Source of the DNA: JAWOJF01 sp046481785
GTDB taxonomy: Bacteria > Bacteroidota > Ignavibacteria > Ignavibacteriales > Ignavibacteriaceae
Length of the DNA stretch: 13,601 nt
NCBI GenBank assembly: GCA_046481785.1
Contig: JAWOJF010000298.1
Location: 1-13,601, forward strand
Direction: 5' to 3'
The position numbers and the translations under genes were made by a program. This document shows, piece by piece, positions 5,514-11,093 of the stretch. The notes beneath the pieces were generated by a model. That model ran no database searches. It worked only from the letters and a program-made list of their open reading frames with translations, and was not told the origin of the DNA. The first letter of the stretch is position 1, and the number at the start of each line of letters is the position of its first letter.

Positions 5514-7454
5514 ATGAAAGAATTCAGATTAAGAATCATCCTCATTCTGGCAGCGGTTGCATTATGTATTTATTTGCTATATCCCACCTATGCTGACTAC
5601 CAAAACTCAAAAAAAATCTCGGAAATTCTTGATAAAAAAAGAAGTGAGATTGCCGCAGCTAATCCTGGTTTATCAAGTGACCAGATTGACGAAAGGCTTG
5701 AGGCAATTGAGGATAGTATAAAGGCTTTAGACCCTTCTATTGCCAAAGCAAGGCAGGACAGGATTAAACTGGGACTGGATTTGCAGGGCGGAATGAGAGT
5801 CGTTCTGGAGGTTAATACAGCCAAATTACTCGAAAAAATTGCTCAGAACCCGGATGATACCTTTAAAAGTGTTTTAGCTGATGCAGAAAAAGAGTCTGCT
5901 TTATCAGATGAATCGGTTGTTGATATTCTTGGAAGGTTGTTTGATGAACGGGGAGTAAGATTAAGCAGATATTTTGGAACAGTTAGAGAAGAAGATTCCG
6001 AAATTTTAGATAAATTAAAGACAGATGCTGAAGATGCAGTTAGCCGTGCAATGGAAATTATACGGAACAGGGTTGATCAGTATGGTGTTTCAGAACCGTC
6101 AATCCAGCGGCAGGGTACAAGACGAATTATTGTAGAACTTCCTGGTGTTGCACGCGAGGAAGAAGCCAAACAGCTTTTACAAGGTACTGCTTTACTCGAA
6201 TTCAGGCTTGTTAAAGACCCTGAATTTACAATTGGTGTTATGCAGAGAATTGATAATATACTTGCAGGCAAAGTAATTGAAGGTACTGATGCTTCGGGTG
6301 ATACTCTTTCAGCTAATGATACTACACAAACTGCCGTTGATGCAGCCGAGACAGCTCCTGTTGATACAAACAGGCAGTTGACAGAAGAAGAATTTAAAAG
6401 GGAGCACCCTTTCTTTTCAATAGCAATACTTGATCCGCAGGGAAGAACCGCAGAAGCGTATGTAGCCGAGGATATGCGTGATCAGTTGCAAAGAATGTTA
6501 AACCGCGCTGATGTTCAGAGGGTAATACCTGATAATGTTGAATTTATTTTTTCTGCCAAGCCTGCAGGCTTCCAGGAAGGCAAAGCAATATATTTATTAT
6601 ATCTGGTTAATAAAGAACCTGAATTAACAGGCGGTGTTATTACCAACGCTCAGGCAAATATTGATCCTAATACATCTTCACCAGTGGTTAGTATGGAAAT
6701 GAATTCAGAAGGGGCAACTGAATGGTCGAGGATTACAGGTGCAAATATTGGAAAAAGAATTGCTATTATTTTAGACGGAGTTGTTTTCTCTGCACCCAAT
6801 GTTCAGGGTAAAATTCCGGGCGGTCGTTCACAAATTACCGGTGTTGGTAATCTTGAAGAAGCAAAATTACTCGAAATTATATTAAAGGCAGGTGCTCTGC
6901 CTGCTCCGGTTGACATTATTGAGGAGAGAACAGTAGGACCCTCACTCGGTCAGGATTCAATTAACGATGGATTGTTTTCCTTCATTATGGGATATATTCT
7001 TACCGCTATTTTTATGGTTATTGTTTATCAGCGTACCGGTTCTATTGCAGCATTCTCATTGATTTTTACTGTATTATTTATCCTTGGGACATTAGCCGGC
7101 TTTAAAGGTACCCTTACATTACCCGGTATTGCAGGAATAATTTTAACTATTGCTATGGCAGTTGATTCCAATGTGCTTATTTATGAAAGAATAAGGGAAG
7201 AATTAGCTGTTGGTAAAACAATTAAGGCAGCTGTTGACAGTGGTTTTTCGAGAGCACTTTCTGCTATAATGGACTCGAATATTACTACATTTTTTTCCGG
7301 CATTATTCTTTACCAGTTCGGTACAGGCCCTATCCAGGGATTTGCATTAACATTAATGATAGGAATTATTGCAAGTCTTATTAGCGCTTTGGTAATTTGC
7401 CGGTTAATTCTGGATTATATGGTTGCTAAAGGAATTAAAATAACTGTCGGTTAA
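5514..7454 (+). CDS. secD: Protein translocase subunit SecD
   Basis: SecD pairs with SecF in the inner membrane and uses the proton motive force to help complete Sec-dependent export from the periplasmic side. TM1 spans about 7-23. The family motif LGLDLQGG is at 86-93, the periplasmic P1 region follows, and the C-terminal membrane half (about 485-635) carries MAVDSNVLIYERIREE at 548-563. Asp551 in that motif corresponds to the conserved membrane aspartate needed for proton coupling. At 646 residues it is somewhat longer than the E. coli protein (615). Two extra stretches explain this: a charged, probably helical segment at about 30-84 between TM1 and LGLDLQGG, and an Asp/Thr/Ala-rich low-complexity loop at about 256-290. 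No yajC gene lies upstream. secF follows after 32 bases, so the two are surely one operon. Confidence 0.96.
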   Translation: MKEFRLRIILILAAVALCIYLLYPTYADYQNSKKISEILDKKRSEIAAANPGLSSDQIDERLEAIEDSIKALDPSIAKARQDRIKLGLDLQGGMRVVLEVNTAKLLEKIAQNPDDTFKSVLADAEKESALSDESVVDILGRLFDERGVRLSRYFGTVREEDSEILDKLKTDAEDAVSRAMEIIRNRVDQYGVSEPSIQRQGTRRIIVELPGVAREEEAKQLLQGTALLEFRLVKDPEFTIGVMQRIDNILAGKVIEGTDASGDTLSANDTTQTAVDAAETAPVDTNRQLTEEEFKREHPFFSIAILDPQGRTAEAYVAEDMRDQLQRMLNRADVQRVIPDNVEFIFSAKPAGFQEGKAIYLLYLVNKEPELTGGVITNAQANIDPNTSSPVVSMEMNSEGATEWSRITGANIGKRIAIILDGVVFSAPNVQGKIPGGRSQITGVGNLEEAKLLEIILKAGALPAPVDIIEERTVGPSLGQDSINDGLFSFIMGYILTAIFMVIVYQRTGSIAAFSLIFTVLFILGTLAGFKGTLTLPGIAGIILTIAMAVDSNVLIYERIREELAVGKTIKAAVDSGFSRALSAIMDSNITTFFSGIILYQFGTGPIQGFALTLMIGIIASLISALVICRLILDYMVAKGIKITVG

Positions 7455-7486
7455 TAAGTAGAATTTTTATAGGAGTAATTTTTTAG

Positions 7487-8626
7487 ATGCGTATACTGCA
7501 AAATATTAATTATGATTTTCTGGGAAAAAGAAAAACTTTTTATATTGTCTCTTTAGTGGCAATTGTAGCAGGAATTTTAAGCATACTTATAAGAGGTCTT
7601 GAGTATGGAGTTGATTTTAGCGGTGGTTCAGAGATTGTCGTTCAGTTTGAAAAACCTGTTGACCTGGCCCAGATAAGAGATGAAATTGGTAATATTGGGA
7701 TTGGTAATGTTGAGATTAAAACCTTTGGCGGCGATAACACTGTTTTGATCAGGACTGACCTGCAGAATATTCCTCCAAATGTTTATCCAAATGTTGTTGC
7801 CAATATTGAAAAGGAAATTAATGCTGTATTTCCGGGAGTACCCAGAACTGTTACAGATTCAACTGATAACTCCATTACTTACGAGTTCCAAAATCCTGAT
7901 ACCGCCAGCACCCTTGCCTCCGGGCTCTTCCGCAGAGGTTTTCAAAGCAGCAGAGTTTCTGAAGAAGTTACGAACCGGCAGGTTATTGTGAGTGTAGGAA
8001 TTTCTGATTGGATTAAACAAAATTTAAGAGAAAGTGTAACTGATAATGAGTTTACTGTAATAAGAGCCGAGCAGGTTGGGCCAAAAGTGGGCAGAGAATT
8101 AAAAGAAAATGCAATTGTAGCAATTGTTTTATCTTTAATTGTAATCCTGGTATACCTTGGATTCAGATTTAAATTTGTATTTGCGTTTGGTGCTGTTGTG
8201 GCACTATTCCATAATGTTTTAATAACCCTTGGATTATTTTCAATTCTTTATAACGTAATACCAGGGTTAAACCTGGAAATAGACCTGAACGTTGTTGCTG
8301 CTTTTCTTACACTGGTAGGTTATACAATAAATGATACTGTTGTTATTTATGATCGTATCAGGGAGAATATGAAGATTCATAAAACACTGCCTCTTTTGGA
8401 AGTAATTAATAGAAGTATTAATAATACAATGAGCCGTACAGTTCTTACCGGTGGAACTACATTAGCCGCATTATTAATTCTGTTATTCTTCGGCGGTGAA
8501 GTTCTAAGGTCATTTGCATTTACCCTTTTCTTTGGAATTTTGATAGGAACTTATTCCTCTGTATTTATTGCAAGTGCTCTTGTGCTTGAATATTCCAGCA
8601 GAGCCAAGCGAAAAGTACAGTTTTAA
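7487..8626 (+). CDS. secF: Protein translocase subunit SecF
   Basis: SecF is the partner of SecD in the inner-membrane SecDF complex that drives late steps of protein export. TM1 is at about 17-36, followed by the family motif GVDFSGG at 41-47. The periplasmic domain runs to about 190 and AEQVGPKVG at 194-202 leads into the membrane half, where GYTINDTVVIYDRIREN at 278-294 carries the conserved Asp of SecF. The length is 379 residues against about 323 in E. coli, with the extra length in the periplasmic domain (about 95-185). AGGAG at 7471-7475 lies 11 nt before the ATG, a slightly long but usable spacing. A strong terminator follows the stop codon closely. Sec export is a prerequisite for T9SS cargo such as the propeller protein encoded downstream. 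Confidence 0.96.
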   Translation: MRILQNINYDFLGKRKTFYIVSLVAIVAGILSILIRGLEYGVDFSGGSEIVVQFEKPVDLAQIRDEIGNIGIGNVEIKTFGGDNTVLIRTDLQNIPPNVYPNVVANIEKEINAVFPGVPRTVTDSTDNSITYEFQNPDTASTLASGLFRRGFQSSRVSEEVTNRQVIVSVGISDWIKQNLRESVTDNEFTVIRAEQVGPKVGRELKENAIVAIVLSLIVILVYLGFRFKFVFAFGAVVALFHNVLITLGLFSILYNVIPGLNLEIDLNVVAAFLTLVGYTINDTVVIYDRIRENMKIHKTLPLLEVINRSINNTMSRTVLTGGTTLAALLILLFFGGEVLRSFAFTLFFGILIGTYSSVFIASALVLEYSSRAKRKVQF

Positions 8627-8635
8627 TTTTTTTAT

Positions 8636-8659
8636 AAGCCCCTTTTTCAGGGGCTTTTT
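8636..8659 (+). terminator. Intrinsic terminator of secDF
   Basis: AAGCCCC at 8636-8642 pairs perfectly with GGGGCTT at 8650-8656 around a 7-nt loop, and the T-run continues to 8659. It begins nine bases after the secF stop codon. Confidence 0.88.
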
Positions 8660-8730
8660 CATTATACCTGAATCATACCCCCTCTTCCTTCCGCTTTTTA
8701 CCGTTTATCCCGTTTTTAATTCATAAATAC

Positions 8731-8788
8731 CCCCAGTTTAGGGGATACCAAAAAAGATCATCTTGGTTTAAACTGTTTTGTGAAAACA
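8731..8788. promoter_or_regulatory. Two small inverted repeats upstream of the small HTH gene
   Basis: CCCC-AGTTTA-GGGG lies at 8731-8744 and TGTTTT-GTG-AAAACA at 8774-8788, both between the secF terminator and the ATG at 8840. The second is a plausible operator-sized dyad, perhaps for autoregulation by the small DNA-binding-like protein that follows. No consensus is recognised and the function is inferred only. Confidence 0.3.
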
Positions 8789-8839
8789 AGGTAATAATTC
8801 AATACATAATTATAACAGTAACAAAACGGGAGTTATCAA

Positions 8840-9043
8840 ATGAGCTATAACATAACCACATACAAGCCCCGCGGAAACTATAAAATTAATCCGTTCCTTC
8901 TTAACAGAAATAAAAATATACGTGATGACTTTAGAAGAATGAAGGATGAAGGCATAAGGAACAGAGATGCTTTTTTTAATCTGGCACAAAAATATTTTCT
9001 TTCAGAAGGAACAATTAATTCAATTATTTACGCAAGGAAATAA
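8840..9043 (+). CDS. Small basic protein with a predicted helix-turn-helix
   Basis: This 67-residue protein is not assigned to a named family. The N-terminal 25 residues are basic and proline-containing (YKPRGNYKINPF). The rest looks helical: NIRDDFRRMKDEG at about 25-37, then NRDAFFNLAQKYF at about 41-53, a short turn at LSEG, and TINSIIYARK to the end. The last two segments have the spacing of a helix-turn-helix with TINSIIYAR as recognition helix, which suggests DNA binding (inference). GGGAG at 8828-8832 lies 7 nt before the ATG, one of the better ribosome-binding sites in the window, which supports a real gene. A terminator hairpin follows about 50 bases after the stop, so it is probably a single-gene transcript. 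Its target is unknown. Confidence 0.65.
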   Translation: MSYNITTYKPRGNYKINPFLLNRNKNIRDDFRRMKDEGIRNRDAFFNLAQKYFLSEGTINSIIYARK

Positions 9044-9091
9044 TTCACTAAAAATTTACATAACAAGCCTCATTTTATTTTATGTTAAAGC

Positions 9092-9122
9092 AAAAAACCC
9101 TTGCCTGCAGCATGGGTTTTTT
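9092..9122 (+). terminator. Intrinsic terminator after the small HTH gene
   Basis: AAAAAACCC at 9092-9100 pairs with GGGTTTTTT at 9114-9122, and an inner TGC/GCA adds three pairs. The T-rich tail continues to 9128. The A-run on the 5' side means it may also work in the opposite direction. Confidence 0.75.
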
Positions 9123-9224
9123 ATTTTTGTTTTTCCTTTCAGGATCAAACGCCATTTGACCTTTAGCATCTTTTAATTCTTCATTGGGTATTATCTTTAA
9201 TTAATTCAAAAATGAATGAAATAT

Positions 9225-9228
9225 GGAG
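9225..9228 (+). promoter_or_regulatory. Ribosome-binding site that decides the DUF2188 gene start
   Basis: GGAG lies 5 nt before the ATG at 9234. It is inside the six-codon extension that would result from the upstream in-frame ATG at 9216, so 9234 is preferred. Confidence 0.55.
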
Positions 9229-9233
9229 ATGTT

Positions 9234-9494
9234 ATGATTGTTTATGTTATGCCCCAGGATGAAGAAAACTGGGCGGTTAAAAGAGAACATGAGGAAAAAC
9301 CTGTTTCGGTTTATGATTCTAAAGAAGCAGCAATTGAAACAGCAAAAGAAATAGCTATGGGACTTGATGCCGAACTGGTTGTTTTAAGGCCGGATGGTAC
9401 TATTGATAACCTTGGAACTGAAAGTATTGACCCATTTCCTTCTAAAGATAATTCTCCTGAATTTAACGAAGATGCAGATGAAGGAAATATTTAG
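9234..9494 (+). CDS. DUF2188-like small protein
   Basis: This 86-residue protein resembles the DUF2188 family of small soluble proteins of unknown function. The pattern is visible in order: a first strand MIVYVMPQDEENWAVKRE, a short loop, then VSVYDSKEAAIETAKEIAM as strand plus helix (about 24-42), then AELVVLRPDGTIDN (about 46-59). The C-terminal 25 residues are acidic, rich in Asp, Glu, Ser and Pro, and probably disordered. The start at 9234 is chosen because GGAG lies 5 nt upstream; an in-frame ATG at 9216 would add six residues. The gene stands alone: a terminator precedes it and the next gene converges on it 50 bases downstream. No biochemical role can be given. Confidence 0.75.
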   Translation: MIVYVMPQDEENWAVKREHEEKPVSVYDSKEAAIETAKEIAMGLDAELVVLRPDGTIDNLGTESIDPFPSKDNSPEFNEDADEGNI

Positions 9495-9544
9495 TTAAGT
9501 GGAAGAATTTCCTGGTCAGTTAATAAATGGTGACTGTTTTGCTT

Positions 9545-10297
9545 CTATTTACCTTTTTCGATCATGTAAATTTTTGTATCAACACCGGGCGACATAACTG
9601 TATGGTCAGGCTTCCTGTTAGTTACTTCAAATCCGTTAAGCCTCAGCATTTTGTCATCCCACTGAAGTAAATCCGCTTTTACGATAGGATAAGGATTATG
9701 GTGAACCTGTATTTGCCTTATCATATTTTTCTCTTTTGAATAATTAAATAACAAATATCTCTCAATTAGAAAAAATTCTAGAGATTCTGAATCTGCAAAA
9801 CTCTCTTCGCCATTCATTGAGTATTTAAAGTGAGAAGAGATAATTTCTCCTGTTCTTTTAACAGAGAAATTAATTATTCCGTTTCCCGGATCTTTTTCGT
9901 TCGTTATTTCGGCATGACGGTAAGGCAGGTCAATTAACTTTGCCGCTTCTACAGCTAAAAATTTATCTGCATCGAGTGAGTAAAACCAGACGCCCGGCGT
10001 TCCATTCTCATCATATACATAGGTTCTAACATTTATTTCAGAAAAATATGAAATGCCCGGAACGGGGGGCAGCAAATTTAATCTTAGGTTTAATAAAGAG
10101 AAGGGGATTACTCCTATATATGCTCTACCATTGTAGGTATCAACATAAAGGCCTTCCGGAAGTGTTCTCTGCAGTTTTGCTGAATCATACTCCCAGTGAA
10201 GAAACAGCAGGTCCCTCCAGTCCTGGTGCATAACAATTAGTTTATTCCGGGGTTCCTGCCGGATTTTTAGCCTGTCTTTTATTGATGGTTGTGTCAT
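9545..10297 (-). CDS. DUF2071 / YqjF-like protein
   Basis: The 250-residue product belongs by pattern to the DUF2071 (YqjF, COG3361) family, which has an acetoacetate-decarboxylase-like fold and no established reaction. Typical features are MHQDWRDLLFLHWEYD (about 23-38), where the early tryptophans are conserved, then LPEGLYVDTYNGRAYIGVIPF, SYFSEINVRTYV followed by GTPGVWFYSLDAD, and AAKLIDLPYRHAEI. The end of the protein is less conserved. The frame is open upstream to a GTG at 10321, which would add eight residues; the ATG at 10297 is preferred, but neither start has a Shine-Dalgarno sequence. It converges with the DUF2188 gene and is divergent from the STAS-like gene, with two dyad sequences in the shared upstream region. 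I see no signal peptide or membrane segment. Confidence 0.85.
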   Translation of the reverse strand: MTQPSIKDRLKIRQEPRNKLIVMHQDWRDLLFLHWEYDSAKLQRTLPEGLYVDTYNGRAYIGVIPFSLLNLRLNLLPPVPGISYFSEINVRTYVYDENGTPGVWFYSLDADKFLAVEAAKLIDLPYRHAEITNEKDPGNGIINFSVKRTGEIISSHFKYSMNGEESFADSESLEFFLIERYLLFNYSKEKNMIRQIQVHHNPYPIVKADLLQWDDKMLRLNGFEVTNRKPDHTVMSPGVDTKIYMIEKGK

Positions 10298-10401
10298 ATT
10301 ATAAAGTCTGGCAAAATTCACAAATATTCAGATTTATCCATATATTAATTTTACATGTGATGGTGTCCAAATCGTTTTCAATTTTCTTTTCATCATCATA
10401 T

Positions 10402-10451
10402 TTTACATTGGAAATGTAAATAGGGATGTTTTTAGTTTATGTGACTTCACA
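10402..10451. promoter_or_regulatory. Two dyad symmetries in a divergent promoter region
   Basis: TTTACATT-GGA-AATGTAAA at 10402-10420 is a perfect inverted repeat with 8-bp arms. TGTGA-CT-TCACA at 10440-10451 is a second one with 5-bp arms. Both lie in the 200-base gap between the divergent DUF2071 and STAS-like genes, and their centres are about 34 bases apart. They are good candidates for operators controlling one or both genes. The regulator is unknown. Confidence 0.45.
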
Positions 10452-10498
10452 CATTTTATTTTTTAAACGAATTTATTTATTCCGGTAAAAGGGAAAAT

Positions 10499-10873
10499 AT
10501 GATCGAGTACCTGGAAATACATTCAATAGATATTATTGCAACAAGGGTAAGCGGCAAAATTTCAGAAGGAGAATTTCTGGCGCTTAAAGAAGAGGTAACC
10601 GGCAAAATAAATAAATATGGAAAAGTAAGCTGGTATTATGAAATGAGTAACTTTTCAGGATGGGATTGGGATATATTCTGGAGAGAGATAAAATTCAGCA
10701 TCAGGAATAGCTCCAATTTTGAACGAGTTGCTTTTGTTGGTGAAAATTTTCTTGAAAATGTTATGGCACAGTTTTCAAAACTTTTTACACCTGCTGAAAT
10801 AAAGTATTTTGATATTAAGAACAGACAGGATGCAATAGAATGGATAAAATATGGAATAGTGAGGAATAAGTAG
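10499..10873 (+). CDS. SpoIIAA-like (STAS fold) protein
   Basis: The 124-residue protein fits the SpoIIAA-like family (PF11964), small cytoplasmic proteins with a STAS-type alpha/beta fold. The order is typical: an N-terminal strand IEYLEIHSIDIIATRVSGKIS, a helix EGEFLALKEEVTGKINKYG (about 22-41), VSWYYEMSNFSGWDWDIFWREIKFSIRN (about 43-70), then FERVAFVGENFLENVMAQFSKLFTPAEIKYFD (about 74-105) and a final helix RQDAIEWIKYGI. Tryptophans 45, 55, 57 and 61 cluster in the middle. AGGG at 10490-10493, 5 nt before the ATG, supports the start. It has no kinase or sigma-factor partner nearby, and the serine phosphorylated in true SpoIIAA cannot be located, so no signalling role should be assumed. Confidence 0.78.
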   Translation: MIEYLEIHSIDIIATRVSGKISEGEFLALKEEVTGKINKYGKVSWYYEMSNFSGWDWDIFWREIKFSIRNSSNFERVAFVGENFLENVMAQFSKLFTPAEIKYFDIKNRQDAIEWIKYGIVRNK

Positions 10874-10965
10874 CTGGATTGAGTATTGATTATGTATGGA
10901 ATAAAATTCATTAAATGAATATATCCGTTTCACTATTTTTGAAACAAACTAAACGGGTGCAGAAA

Positions 10966-11040
10966 ATGTTAGAATCAATAAATCCTGCCAATGGTGAATT
11001 AATAAAAACTAATCAGAAATTTATTAATACATTCAAATAA
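10966..11040 (+). pseudogene. 5' stub of an aldehyde dehydrogenase gene
   Basis: A 24-codon frame starts MLESINPANGELIK and then loses all family resemblance before a TAA at 11038. INPANGE preceded by a short leader and followed by hydrophobic-Lys is the characteristic N-terminus of aldehyde or succinate-semialdehyde dehydrogenases of about 450-490 residues. No frame continues the family sequence downstream, so the rest of the gene has been deleted or replaced. Upstream there are two small dyads, ATTCATT-A-AATGAAT at 10906-10920 and GTTTCA/TGAAAC at 10927-10945, possibly remains of its control region. The match is short, so a chance resemblance cannot be excluded. Confidence 0.42.
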
Positions 11041-11072
11041 CAGAGACGCATATTCAGCAAGGCCTCTTTGTT
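11039..11072. terminator. Probable bidirectional terminator hairpin between convergent genes
   Basis: AACAGAGACGC at 11039-11049 can pair with GCCTCTTTGTT at 11062-11072, with one G-U pair and one mismatch, around a 12-nt loop. It sits about 20 bases past the stop of the minus-strand propeller gene and just after the dehydrogenase stub on the plus strand. The T-runs are short on both sides, so termination strength is uncertain. Confidence 0.4.
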
Positions 11073-11093
11073 TAATGAAATTATTACTTAAGC

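Noticed and set aside
9122..9129. TATTTTTG as a promoter -7 element for the DUF2188 gene
   Set aside because: It is the T-rich tail of the terminator hairpin at 9092-9122 and lies over 100 bases from the start, so the match is probably incidental.
10298..10321. GTG start eight codons upstream of the DUF2071 gene
   Set aside because: The extension shows no family resemblance and no ribosome-binding site. The ATG at 10297 is preferred, though this is not certain.
10440..10451. TGTGA-CT-TCACA as a CRP-type site
   Set aside because: CRP/FNR half-sites are separated by about six bases, and only two are present here. I keep it as a generic dyad only.
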